Assembly (NCBI GenBank): GCA_002298925.1
Contig: DBMM01000091.1
Location: 1-64,000, forward strand
Source: Geobacter sp. UBA698
Lineage (GTDB): Bacteria > Desulfobacterota > Desulfuromonadia > Geobacterales > Pseudopelobacteraceae
Length of the DNA stretch: 64,000 nt
Direction: 5' to 3'
This document shows, piece after piece, positions 34,023 through 42,977 of this stretch (position 1 is the first letter of the stretch; each line of letters begins with the position of its first letter). The notes under the pieces were generated by a model, which saw nothing but the letters and a program-made list of their open reading frames with translations, made no database searches and had not been told where the DNA came from. The position numbers and the translations under genes were made by a program.

Positions 34023-35390
34023 GTGGATTTTCAGTCATTCAATTTTCACCCGAGTATCGCATCCGGCGTCAAGGCGGCCGGATACACAACACCCACTCCG
34101 ATCCAGGAACAGGCCATCCCCTCGGTTATGGCCGGATGTGACGTGATGGGCCTGGCCCAGACCGGCACCGGCAAGACCGCAGCTTTTGTCCTGCCGATTC
34201 TGCAGCGCCTGATGAAGGGGGAGCGAGGGTGTGTCCGCGCCCTGATCGTTGCCCCCACCCGCGAACTAGCCGAGCAGATTCACGAATCAATTTGCGAGTT
34301 GGGGCGTCAGACGCGTCTGCGCAGCGCCACGATTTACGGAGGCGTATCCGTCAATGTTCAGATAGAAAAGCTGAAAAGGGGCGTCGAGATCGTCGTGGCT
34401 TGTCCCGGTCGTTTGCTGGATCATATCGGCCAGGGCACGGTGAATCTGTCCCGTCTGGAGGTGCTGGTGCTGGATGAGGCCGACCAGATGTTCGACATGG
34501 GTTTTCTGCCGGATATCCGCCGGATTCTCAAACAGCTGCCCGCCGTCCGCCAGACTCTGTTGTTTTCAGCCACCATGCCTGACGACATTCGTCGTCTGGC
34601 CAGTGAGATTCTCGATCATCCGGTCACCGTTCAGGCCGGCAGCACGACCCCGCCGGTCACCGTGACCCATGCCATCTATCCGGTTGCCCAGCACCTGAAA
34701 ACCGCGCTGCTGCTTGAACTGCTACATCATACCGATACTGAGTCGGTACTGATCTTTACACGTACCAAGCATCGTGCCAAGCGTCTGGGAGAACAACTGG
34801 AAAAGGCCGGTTACAAGGCTGCCTCCCTACAGGGCAATCTCTCCCAAAATCGGCGTCAGGCCGCGTTGGATGGCTTTCGTGACGGCAGCTTCCAGATTCT
34901 GGTGGCAACCGATATCGCCGCCCGCGGGATTGATGTATCCCAGATTTCACACGTGGTAAATTACGATATTACCGATACGGCTGAAGCTTATATTCACCGC
35001 ATCGGACGCACCGGGCGTGCTGCCAGAACCGGCGATGCCTTTACCCTGGTGACCTCCGAGGACGCGGTCATGGTGCGTACCATCGAGAAAAAACTCAACT
35101 ACCAGCTGGAACGCCGTACAGTGGAAGGCTTCGATTACAGCGTGCCGGCGCCGCAGAAAGACTCAGAATTTGCCCGTCCACCGCGACAGCCCCAGGTACG
35201 CAAGCCTGCCGCCAAAAAGGGCATCCAGAAAACAGCAGGGCAGGGGGCCGGCCGGCCTTCCGATGCTTCCCGACCGGCTTCAGCCCGGCCAGCTCCGTCC
35301 GGAAAGCCTCATTCACACGGGGTCAAGCCGGTCCATCCCGGTGACGCTCCAACTGCGCGCCATCCACAGCGTGCACCACGGGCCCGCTGA
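34023..35390 (+). CDS. DEAD-box RNA helicase, RhlE-like
   Basis: A 455-residue ATP-dependent RNA helicase. The Q motif (T-P-T-P-I-Q), Walker A A-Q-T-G-T-G-K-T, P-T-R-E-L-A, D-E-A-D, S-A-T and H-R-I-G-R-T-G-R are in the standard order. The basic C-terminal tail after about residue 375 is rich in Pro, Lys and Arg, as in RhlE proteins. The start is GTG behind AAGGAG. Pairing with the cold-shock gene suggests a shared role in RNA unfolding. Confidence 0.93.
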   Translation: MDFQSFNFHPSIASGVKAAGYTTPTPIQEQAIPSVMAGCDVMGLAQTGTGKTAAFVLPILQRLMKGERGCVRALIVAPTRELAEQIHESICELGRQTRLRSATIYGGVSVNVQIEKLKRGVEIVVACPGRLLDHIGQGTVNLSRLEVLVLDEADQMFDMGFLPDIRRILKQLPAVRQTLLFSATMPDDIRRLASEILDHPVTVQAGSTTPPVTVTHAIYPVAQHLKTALLLELLHHTDTESVLIFTRTKHRAKRLGEQLEKAGYKAASLQGNLSQNRRQAALDGFRDGSFQILVATDIAARGIDVSQISHVVNYDITDTAEAYIHRIGRTGRAARTGDAFTLVTSEDAVMVRTIEKKLNYQLERRTVEGFDYSVPAPQKDSEFARPPRQPQVRKPAAKKGIQKTAGQGAGRPSDASRPASARPAPSGKPHSHGVKPVHPGDAPTARHPQRAPRAR

Positions 35391-35408
35391 AATTTACGGG
35401 AGTGGTTG

Positions 35409-35445
35409 AAAAGAGGGGCGGACGCATGGCGTTGGCCCCTTTTGT
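35409..35445 (+). terminator. Terminator after the RhlE-type helicase gene
   Basis: AAAAG-A-GGGGC pairs with GGCCCCTTTT with one bulged base, then TTTTG follows. Confidence 0.65.
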
Positions 35446-35550
35446 CTGTCTGGAGCGAGGGATATTTTGCCCTCGGGTTTGACAATATGCAAAGACGTCT
35501 CTTATACTGTCTAGTTGCACTTGCAATCAATACACGACATGGGAGCAGCC

Positions 35551-37194
35551 ATGGATAAACAGATCTATGTAATCGGGCACAAAAATCCCGATACAGATTC
35601 GATAGCGTCGGCAATAGCCTATGCCGAGCTTAAAACTCTTATGGGCCAGAATAACGTTACGGCCGCCGCGGCGGGCGAGCCCAACCCCCAGACCCGCTAC
35701 ATCATTGAGCGGCTGGGCATCAAACCGCCGCTGTATCTGACCGATATCCACCCCAAGGTCAGGGACATCATCAAACGCCCGCCAGTTACTGCCACGTCGG
35801 ATATGTCCCTGAGGGAGGTGCTGCAGCTCTTCCATCAGCATACCATCAGGGTGCTGCCCGTGGTTGATGACAGTAATATTCCGGTCGGCGTAGTCTCCCT
35901 GCTTAAGCTGTCGGAAAAATACCTGGTGGCCGGCACGGACCGCAAGCGGGGGGTCGATACTTCCCTGCGCTCGGTGGCGGCCTGTCTTGATGCCACATTT
36001 CTGGCGGGAGGACCGGCTGATGAGGTCGAGCATCTGCACCTTTTTATCGGCGCCATGCTTGAGGAATCATTTACCACTCGAATCGCCGGCTATGAACCGG
36101 CCAGCCTGCTGGTCATGACCGGCGACCGGCCATCCATTCAACAGGCCGCCATTGAACGAGGGGTGCGTCTGCTGGTGGTAACCGGCGGTTTTTCTGTTAG
36201 TGACGACCTGTTGGATAAGGCCCGTCAGTCGGATATTGCCGTTATTTCAACCCCTCACGATACAGCCACCGCCGCCTGGCTGGCCCGTCTTTCCACGCCG
36301 CTGGCCTGTTTTGTCGAGTCGAAGTTCGAGAAGGTCGGCGTGGGCGAACCGCTCGCCCATTTGCGCCTGAAGCTTTTGCACTCGGGTGAGCCGGCCGTGG
36401 TGGCTCTGGAGGAAGACGGCAGCATCGCCGGGATTGCCACCAAATCTTCGCTTTTGGCTCCGATTCCCTATGCGCTGATTCTGGTGGACCATAACGAACT
36501 CACCCAGGCCGTACCCGGTGCCGAAGCGGTCGAGATACTGGAAGTGATCGACCATCACAAGCTGGGCAATGCTCCCACCAATCACCCGATCACCTTTATG
36601 GTGGCGCCGGTAGGCAGTACCTGTACCGTGGTGGCCACGCTCTATCGGGAGCGGGGGCTGCAGCCGGAACAGAAGATTGCCGCCCTGCTTCTGGCCGGTA
36701 TTCTTTCCGATACGGTCATCCTCAAGTCTCCTACCACCACCTCCCGCGACCGGGAACTGGTGGCCTGGCTGGAGCCGATTGCCGGGCTTGATCACCTCGA
36801 CTTCGGCAAGGATATCTTCATGTCCTGCAGCGGATTCAGCGCCTATGGCACGCCGGAAAAGGCCATTCGCGCCGACTTCAAGCACTTCAATGCCGGCGAT
36901 CTGCTGTTTGGTGTCGGCCAGGTGGAGGTTGTCGGTTTTGACGAGTTCTTCGAGATGAAAGCGATGCTGCGCGAGGCATTGAAGCGGGTCAAGGAACAAG
37001 ACCGGCTTGCTCTGGCTGGCTTGATGGTGACTGATATCTACAGTGAGACGACTCTCTTTCTGGTGGAGGGGAAAAACGAACTGGCTCACGTCATGGGTTA
37101 TCCCCAGTTTGAGCCGCACCTCTATGAGCTCAAAGGGGTCATGTCGCGTAAGAAGCAGATGGTGCCGCACCTGTTGAAGGTGCTCGGGACGCTC
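35551..37194 (+). CDS. Manganese-dependent inorganic pyrophosphatase homologue with CBS and DRTGG domains
   Basis: About 548 residues. The DHH-fold motifs are split: G-H-K-N-P-D-T-D-S at the N-terminus, then a CBS pair with an inserted DRTGG-like region (about 70-310), then V-D-H-N-E, I-D-H-H-K and a DHHA2 tail with S-R-K-K-Q. In related clostridial enzymes the CBS domains bind AMP or ADP and control pyrophosphate hydrolysis. The ATG at 35551 was chosen; the stop codon follows within three bases of the given end. Confidence 0.9.
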
Positions 37195-37253
37195 TAGCTG
37201 TTGTGGCTGGAGCAAAGCGTTGCACGCCATCTGCTGGCGCGGGACGTTTTTTC

Positions 37254-37281
37254 TTGACAGAGGTCATGCAATGAGTATTCT
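37254..37281 (+). promoter_or_regulatory. Candidate sigma-70 promoter of the GAPDH-like gene
   Basis: TTGACA at 37254-37259 and TATTCT at 37276-37281 are separated by 16 bases, about 70 bases before the GAPDH start, in an AT-rich stretch. The -35 box is a perfect match; the -10 matches four of six. Confidence 0.45.
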
Positions 37282-37352
37282 TTTATATTTTAGTTTTATT
37301 AAAAATAGCTGGATGGCTCTTGGCAATATTCTAAACAGGGAAGGAGTTGAGT

Positions 37353-38798
37353 ATGAACAATAGAAAACAGGAAGAACACCTGAAAGAGTGGCAGGCGCTT
37401 GAAGAGTATGCCGAACAGATGCTGCCGTTGATTGGTCACCTGTACCGTGATAACAATGTTGTTACCACTGTGTACGGCCGTTCGCTGGTTCACTGTACAA
37501 CCATCGATATCCTCAAGGCGCACCGTTTCGCCCGCCAGATTCTGGATTCCGAGCTTTCCGTACGGGACACCTTTCCAGTTGTGGTCGCAATGAGTCGCCT
37601 CGATCTGGCTCCGGCGCGCATTGATGTCGGCAAGCTGACGGTGCGCTACCAAGCCGTCAAAAACAGCACCACTGTTGATGATTTTGTCCGCCAGGAGCTG
37701 TCTTCCGTAAATACCGGACGCAGTCCGATACTGAGCGAGCCACGGGATGTTGTCCTCTACGGTTTTGGGCGTATCGGGCGTCTGCTGGCACGGATCCTGG
37801 TGGAAAAAGCGGGCAGTGGCGAAAAGTTGCGTCTGCGGGCCGCCGTGGTGCGCAAGGGGAGCGCGGACGACCTGGTCAAACGCGCCAGTTTGCTGCGCCG
37901 CGATTCGGTGCATGGCCCTTTCAACGGTATTATCACCATTGATGAGGAAGAAAACGCCATAATCGCCAATGGCAATATGATCCGCATCATCTATGCCGAT
38001 GCTCCTGAAAATGTGGACTATACCCAGTACGGCATCAATAATGCCATCCTGATCGACAACACCGGCAAGTGGCGCGACAGGGAAGGTCTGGGTCGTCATC
38101 TCAAGGCCAAGGGGGTTTCCAAGGTTATTTTGACCGCTCCCGGCAAGGGTGACATTCCCAATGTCGTTTCAGGTGTGAATAATGAACTGATCACTGCCGA
38201 TGAAACGCTTATTTCCGCAGCCAGTTGTACTACCAATGCCATCGTGCCGGTACTCAAGGCGGTTAATGATCGCTTCGGCATCGTCAGTGGCCATGTAGAA
38301 ACCTGCCACTCGTATACCAATGATCAGAACCTGATCGATAACTACCACAAGAATAACCGTCGTGGACGCAGTGCGCCGCTCAATATGGTCATTACCGAAA
38401 CCGGAGCGGCCAAAGCTGTTGCCAAGGTTATTCCCGAATTGACCGGCAAGTTGACCGGCAACGCCATCCGCGTACCGACCCCCAACGTCTCCCTGGCAAT
38501 TCTCAATCTGGAGTTGGGACAGGCCACCGATGTCGCTGGTCTCAACGCTTATCTGCGTGATATCTCTCTGGATTCGCCTCTACAGAACCAGGTCGACTAC
38601 ACAAATTCGCCAGAGGTTGTCTCCAGTGACTTTGTCGGTTCCCGTCATGCCGGCGTGGTCGATTCGTTGGCCACCATCGTCCAGGGCAAGCGTTGTGTGC
38701 TGTACGTATGGTATGACAATGAGTTCGGTTACAGCTGTCAGGTGGTGCGCATGCTGCAGAATATGGCCGGGCTGGAGCTCCCAACAATTCCGAATTGA
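37353..38798 (+). CDS. Glyceraldehyde-3-phosphate dehydrogenase, long form
   Basis: A 481-residue protein. From about residue 130 on it is a GAPDH: the Rossmann start V-V-L-Y-G-F-G-R-I-G-R-L, catalytic Cys near 292 in A-S-C-T-T-N-A, and W-Y-D-N-E-F-G-Y near the end. The first about 125 residues are an extra helical domain seen in a minority of GAPDHs, for instance in Pseudomonas and Vibrio; its task is not established. AAGGAG lies before the ATG. Cofactor preference cannot be read safely. Confidence 0.9.
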   Translation: MNNRKQEEHLKEWQALEEYAEQMLPLIGHLYRDNNVVTTVYGRSLVHCTTIDILKAHRFARQILDSELSVRDTFPVVVAMSRLDLAPARIDVGKLTVRYQAVKNSTTVDDFVRQELSSVNTGRSPILSEPRDVVLYGFGRIGRLLARILVEKAGSGEKLRLRAAVVRKGSADDLVKRASLLRRDSVHGPFNGIITIDEEENAIIANGNMIRIIYADAPENVDYTQYGINNAILIDNTGKWRDREGLGRHLKAKGVSKVILTAPGKGDIPNVVSGVNNELITADETLISAASCTTNAIVPVLKAVNDRFGIVSGHVETCHSYTNDQNLIDNYHKNNRRGRSAPLNMVITETGAAKAVAKVIPELTGKLTGNAIRVPTPNVSLAILNLELGQATDVAGLNAYLRDISLDSPLQNQVDYTNSPEVVSSDFVGSRHAGVVDSLATIVQGKRCVLYVWYDNEFGYSCQVVRMLQNMAGLELPTIPN

Positions 38799-38826
38799 TA
38801 ACCTCAATCACACGAGTTTCACAGGA

Positions 38827-38853
38827 AAAGGGCATTCGCAAGAGTGCCCTTTT
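38827..38853 (+). terminator. Terminator after the GAPDH-like gene
   Basis: AAGGGCA pairs with TGCCCTT around a ten-base loop, followed by T-rich sequence. Confidence 0.85.
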
Positions 38854-39049
38854 TGTTTAGTCAGGCTAAAGTTTGTGGCGGTCGTCGGTCAGGACGGAAG
38901 AAATTGCTGTTCTGGTATGAAACATGCTCATGACTACCTAGGGCGGTTACGTGGCGAGCTAAATAGCAGTGATAAGCAGGATACCCCGCTACAGCTGCCC
39001 TAATAATGGGCGCACTGCCCATATTTCTGACTCAGGGAGGATCGCCGCC

Positions 39050-39349
39050 ATGATCACTATCAATCCTTCGGACCTGAAATACCGCTATCCCCGGGATATT
39101 GAGAACCGCAGCCTGCCCAAATTTGCCGGCAAGCCGGACACGCAGCCCTTCAATCGCAATGACCTCTTTGAGATACTCCCCATGCTGGCAGCCGTCATGG
39201 ATGAACTTGGCTGTTGTGATGGCAGGGTACTCAACCTGCTGGAGGATATACTCAACAGTTCCATGCCTCGCTTTATCGAGAGCCGCGAGGAGGTGTTCGA
39301 TTTCCTGGTCGGGACGGCCAGAGAAGAGCTGCACTGGGCTGCGGACTAG
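39050..39349 (+). CDS. Hypothetical protein, 99 residues
   Basis: A soluble protein starting M-I-T-I-N-P-S-D-L-K-Y-R-Y-P-R-D, with a helical second half (D-L-F-E-I-L-P-M-L-A-A-V-M-D-E-L and an acidic tail). No known domain is recognised. The ATG has CAGGGAGG about ten bases upstream, which fixes the start. It is followed six bases later by a macro-like gene, so the two are probably one operon. Confidence 0.7.
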   Translation: MITINPSDLKYRYPRDIENRSLPKFAGKPDTQPFNRNDLFEILPMLAAVMDELGCCDGRVLNLLEDILNSSMPRFIESREEVFDFLVGTAREELHWAAD

Positions 39350-39354
39350 CTGCA

Positions 39355-39783
39355 GTGAGGGAAATCAGCGGCGATATCTGGGATTACCTGGGGCTGGCTG
39401 TGATTGCCATAACTACCAGCGGCTCGGTTGCCAAGGATGGCCGCGCCGTGCTGGGGCGCGGTTGTGCCCGCCAGGCTGGTGCCCGCTTTCCCGGTCTTGC
39501 CAGCTCTCTGGGACGGATGATAGGGGAGGGTGGCAATCATGTTCATCAGCTTGACAATGGTCTGGTCAGTTTTCCGGTTGAGGAGACGGCCTGGAGTCTG
39601 CCTGAGCTGCATCTGATCCTGCGTTCCTGCCATGAACTGGTGGGTCTGGCTGATCGTGAGGGTTGGACAAGGGTGGTTGTGCCCCGCCCCGGCTGCGGGT
39701 TTGGAGGGCTTGACTGGAATCAGGTGCGACCGTTGTTGGAGTCCTGTTTTGATGGTCGTTTTTCAGTTATCTCTGTCGAGTGA
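39355..39783 (+). CDS. Macro-domain-like protein
   Basis: A 142-residue protein starting at GTG. G-D-I-W-D, then G-R-G-C-A-R-Q-A, F-P-V-E-E-T-A-W and P-R-P-G-C-G-F-G-G-L follow in the order of the macro-like family found in phages and bacteria, which may bind ADP-ribose or a related nucleotide. Catalysis is not demonstrated for this group. It lies directly behind the 99-residue gene and converges on the DUF815 ATPase gene across a shared terminator. Confidence 0.72.
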   Translation: MREISGDIWDYLGLAVIAITTSGSVAKDGRAVLGRGCARQAGARFPGLASSLGRMIGEGGNHVHQLDNGLVSFPVEETAWSLPELHLILRSCHELVGLADREGWTRVVVPRPGCGFGGLDWNQVRPLLESCFDGRFSVISVE

Positions 39784-39815
39784 ACCAGGATGATGCATTA
39801 GGTTTGAAGGTAGGC

Positions 39816-39849
39816 AAAAGCCCCACTAAGATGATTTTGCGGGGCTTTT
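39816..39849. terminator. Bidirectional terminator
   Basis: AAAAGCCCC and GGGGCTTTT pair around a 16-base loop between two convergent genes; T-runs flank the stem on both strands. Confidence 0.85.
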
Positions 39850-39871
39850 GACTGCCTTTGGATGGAGCAGG

Positions 39872-40765
39872 TTATTTGCCTTGAGTCGTCAGCAGATATC
39901 TTCCGACCCAGTTCTTGGAAAACTGATAGGCGGTCCGGCCGCAACGCTTGCTTTTGTCGTGGGACCACTGGATGGCGTCCTGTTCCAGTTCGCTACTCCA
40001 GGGTATCTCTACCTTGCGCTGGCGCGCCTCACGCTCGACACAAAGCCGCACGGCATCCAGGTAGCGGTCCTGGGAGAAGGCGTAGAAGGCGACCCAGATT
40101 CCGAAGCGGTCGGACAGCGAGACCTTTTCCTCAACAGCTTCGCTCTGCTGCAGTTCTCCCCGCACGTACTTGCCCCCCAGGTGGTCGGATTCATACTCGG
40201 GCAGCAGGTGGCGCCGGTTGGAGGTGACGTAGATCAGGACATTTTCAGGAGCCGAATAGACCGAGCCGTCCAGGGCGCTCTTGAGCATCTTGTAGCTCAG
40301 TTCACCGACTTCGAAGGTCAGGTCGTCGCATAGCAGAATGAAACGGTAGGGCTGGCTCTCGACCGCGGTGAAGATTTCGGACAGGTAGATCAGATCTTCC
40401 TTTTCAACCTGGATGAAGCGCAGCCCCTGGGGGCCGAACTCCTTCAACAGGGCTTTTACCAGTGAAGATTTGCCGGAGCCGCGGGCTCCCCACAGCAGTG
40501 CGTTGTTAGCCGGCAGGCCGGCCAGGAATTGGCGTGTGTTGTTGACCATGATTTCTTTCTGCTCATCAACGCCCAGCAGCTCGTCCATGGTGGTGGTGTC
40601 GGTAACACGCACCGCCTCAAGATAACCGGAAAACGAATGGCGGCGCCAGTTGGCGGCATGGCAGGTCGACCAGTCGATGGGGGCGATGGCCCGGGGGAGC
40701 AGCATTTCGACGGAACTGAGCACGCGCTCCAGTCGGGCAACAACGTCAGGTTTCAGGTTGAACAT
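39872..40765 (-). CDS. AAA+ family ATPase (DUF815)
   Basis: A 297-residue cytoplasmic ATPase. Walker A G-A-R-G-S-G-K-S-S near residue 95, Walker B R-F-I-L-L-C-D-D-L and the sensor-like Y-V-T-S-N-R-R-H are present, the DUF815 pattern. The physiological role of the family is unknown. The ATG yielding M-F-N-L-K-P-D-V was chosen with AAAGAGA just before it; longer in-frame options read through noncoding bases. Confidence 0.82.
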   Translation of the reverse strand: MFNLKPDVVARLERVLSSVEMLLPRAIAPIDWSTCHAANWRRHSFSGYLEAVRVTDTTTMDELLGVDEQKEIMVNNTRQFLAGLPANNALLWGARGSGKSSLVKALLKEFGPQGLRFIQVEKEDLIYLSEIFTAVESQPYRFILLCDDLTFEVGELSYKMLKSALDGSVYSAPENVLIYVTSNRRHLLPEYESDHLGGKYVRGELQQSEAVEEKVSLSDRFGIWVAFYAFSQDRYLDAVRLCVEREARQRKVEIPWSSELEQDAIQWSHDKSKRCGRTAYQFSKNWVGRYLLTTQGK

Positions 40766-40926
40766 GGTTCTCTTTCTATGGATGGGAATTGACGGACTCT
40801 CCGGGAATCCGGTTTTAACGCCAGACAGCTGCAGTGGTGTTTGCCATGAAATCAAACCTAATTTTATACTGTATCTGTTCGCTTGTTGTCAAACCCAAAA
40901 AAACGGACTGCGCTCCTGTGGTCTGG

Positions 40927-40935
40927 TGATATAAT
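40927..40935 (+). promoter_or_regulatory. Candidate extended -10 promoter
   Basis: TG, one base and a perfect TATAAT form an extended -10 element about 36 bases before the small helix-turn-helix gene. No good -35 box is seen, which fits extended -10 promoters. Confidence 0.5.
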
Positions 40936-40970
40936 TAAAAAAGAAATAACATCTAACCAGGGGGTATGTC

Positions 40971-41153
40971 ATGTCACTGGAGAAAACCTGGTATACCGTG
41001 GAAAAAGCGGCACAAAAATTCGGTCTGGACAAGGGGCAGATTCTGAAGTGGGTCGAGGATGGGGTGGTGCGGTCCGAGATGGCCGGCAGTAAGGTCGAAC
41101 TGGTCAACATTGACGATGTGGCTCTCAAGGTTCAGGAAATGACCGGTATCTGA
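40971..41153 (+). CDS. Small MerR/excisionase-like helix-turn-helix protein
   Basis: A 60-residue protein. W-Y-T-V-E-K-A-A-Q-K-F-G-L-D-K-G-Q-I-L-K forms a winged-helix head of MerR/Xis type, followed by E-D-G-V-V-R-S. There is no effector domain, so it may be a stand-alone DNA-binding or adaptor protein. It is followed by its own terminator and diverges from the DUF815 ATPase gene. Confidence 0.75.
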   Translation: MSLEKTWYTVEKAAQKFGLDKGQILKWVEDGVVRSEMAGSKVELVNIDDVALKVQEMTGI

Positions 41154-41197
41154 GCGATTCAGACGGATGATGTTGCAGATTGTCCCGATAGTTTTAT

Positions 41198-41224
41198 GGC
41201 TGCCAGAGATGGCAGCTTTTTTTG
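41198..41224 (+). terminator. Terminator after the small helix-turn-helix gene
   Basis: GCTGCCA and TGGCAGC pair around a four-base loop followed by eight T. Confidence 0.92.
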
Positions 41225-41340
41225 CGTGATTTTTCGCTATCGTCTGTTGGCAGTATAATAATATTTCTGCTGGGATCTATTTTCAAATGATATACTGCTT
41301 GGCCGATTACCATGAATTTTAATACATGTGAGGGATTTCA

Positions 41341-42162
41341 ATGACACAACGGGCCATGCTCTGTCCGCGTTGCAGACAGTTAATCGGAAGTGATGAAGCA
41401 ACCTGTTCATGGTGCGGCACATCTCGTCGTGCCCCTTGGTGGAAGATAATGAGTTGGACACGGGAAGCACTGACTGGAAACTGGCTGATCAAGGCCGTCA
41501 TTACTGCGAATATTGCTTATTATGCTTTGTCGCTGATGGTCAGTTCCAGCGGCGCAGGTTCCGTCGGCCTTTTAGGGTTTATGGCACCAAGCCAGACCAG
41601 TTTGTTGCTGCTGGGGGCGACCGGCACAGTCCCGATCGACCACTACGGTCGCATCTGGACGATTATTACTGCCAACTATCTGCATGGCGGCATTCTGCAT
41701 ATAATTTTCAACCTGATGGCCCTGCGCCAGATAGGGCCCTGGGTTGCCAGCGAGTACGGCCCCAGCCGAATGTTCATAATCTACTCACTGGGGGGAGCTT
41801 TTGGTTTCTGGGTTTCCTATCTGGCGGGGGTCCCCTTCACCATTGGCGCCTCGGCATCTGTCTGCAGTCTGATCGGCGCACTGCTCTATTTTGGCAGGAG
41901 CCGGGGGGGAGTATACGGAGGTTCGGTCTACCGCGAGGTAAGCGGCTGGGTAGTCAGTCTGGTCATCTTTGGTCTGATCATGCCCGGCATCAATAATTGG
42001 GGGCATGGCGGCGGTATACTTGGCGGCATCATCCTCGGCAGGCTGCTGGGATATGACGATCGGCGGGCGGAGTCAAAAACGTATGGCGCCCTGGCGTTAC
42101 TCTGCGCTTTGGCAACAGCAGTGCTGCTCTGCTGGAGCGCTATCAGCGCCCTGATGTTCTGA
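41341..42162 (+). CDS. Rhomboid family intramembrane serine protease with zinc-ribbon head
   Basis: A 273-residue membrane protein. A zinc ribbon (C-P-R-C and C-S-W-C) occupies residues about 6-25. About six or seven helices follow, with H-G-G-I-L-H-I-I-F-N-L, the catalytic Ser in G-A-S-A-S-V near 180, and the catalytic His in G-H-G-G-G near 225. Rhomboids cleave membrane proteins within the bilayer; the substrate is unknown. A TGAGGG site precedes the ATG. Confidence 0.88.
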   Translation: MTQRAMLCPRCRQLIGSDEATCSWCGTSRRAPWWKIMSWTREALTGNWLIKAVITANIAYYALSLMVSSSGAGSVGLLGFMAPSQTSLLLLGATGTVPIDHYGRIWTIITANYLHGGILHIIFNLMALRQIGPWVASEYGPSRMFIIYSLGGAFGFWVSYLAGVPFTIGASASVCSLIGALLYFGRSRGGVYGGSVYREVSGWVVSLVIFGLIMPGINNWGHGGGILGGIILGRLLGYDDRRAESKTYGALALLCALATAVLLCWSAISALMF

Positions 42163-42276
42163 ATCCGCCCCGACGGATTGGATCTGCTGGTGATAATCGT
42201 GAGGCCAACCAGGCTGGCAAGAATTTGAAAAGGTGCTATCATTATTAAGTGGTTTAAATTTGCAGGAGGTGCATCC

Positions 42277-42963
42277 ATGAAAACGAAACTCGCAATCAGC
42301 GTAGCATTGGCAATTCTGGTATTGCCGGCAATCTGTCTGGCGGCCCCCGGTCGTCCCGGTCCCTATGTGTCCGGTTTCATCGGCGCCAGCATAGCCACTG
42401 ACATCGACGTGCCCGGTACCGACTTTCTTACCGGGACAAATTTTGATGACCGGGTGGCGTTTGACCCGGGCATCAACATCGGTGGCACCGGCGGCTATGA
42501 TTTCGGAGTGATTCGGCTGGAAGGAGAACTGTCCTACAAACACGCCGAAATCAAGTCCATTACCGACCAGACCGGCTACCGCTACCGCAGGGTGGACGGC
42601 AGTCTGGGAACCTTCGCCATGATGTTCAACGGTTTTGTCGATCTGCACAACGAATCCCGGGTTACTCCCTATGTGGGGGGGGGCATAGGCTTTGCAGCCA
42701 TGCACTTGAGCGACACCCATGGTACCGATACACGTTTGACGCCAGCGAGTTCCCCACTCCTGTACGGAGAAGGTGACGACACCGTATTTGCCTACCAGAT
42801 CGGCGCCGGACTGGACATCGCCATGAACCGCCACCTTTCTCTTGATGTCGGCTACCGTTACTTCGCCACCGACCGGGCTAATTTCGATTCCGACCGCAAT
42901 ATCGCCACCAGCATGAAGTTGGAGAGCCATAACGCCACGGTCGGTGTCAGATTCAAATTTTAA
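42277..42963 (+). CDS. Outer-membrane beta-barrel protein
   Basis: A 228-residue protein with a signal peptide ending near L-A-A-P and alternating beta-strands of an eight-stranded barrel (OmpA/OmpW-like). G-F-I-G-A-S-I-A, L-S-Y-K-H-A-E-I and the end V-G-V-R-F-K-F, closing with the C-terminal Phe used by the BAM complex, support export. The following gene begins 14 bases later. Ligand or role unknown. Confidence 0.8.
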   Translation: MKTKLAISVALAILVLPAICLAAPGRPGPYVSGFIGASIATDIDVPGTDFLTGTNFDDRVAFDPGINIGGTGGYDFGVIRLEGELSYKHAEIKSITDQTGYRYRRVDGSLGTFAMMFNGFVDLHNESRVTPYVGGGIGFAAMHLSDTHGTDTRLTPASSPLLYGEGDDTVFAYQIGAGLDIAMNRHLSLDVGYRYFATDRANFDSDRNIATSMKLESHNATVGVRFKF

Positions 42964-42977
42964 CGGGAGTGTTTGCC

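Noticed and set aside
36247..37230. Open frame on the minus strand opposite the Mn-pyrophosphatase gene
   Set aside because: No homology pattern and no start signal; the opposing plus-strand gene is certain.
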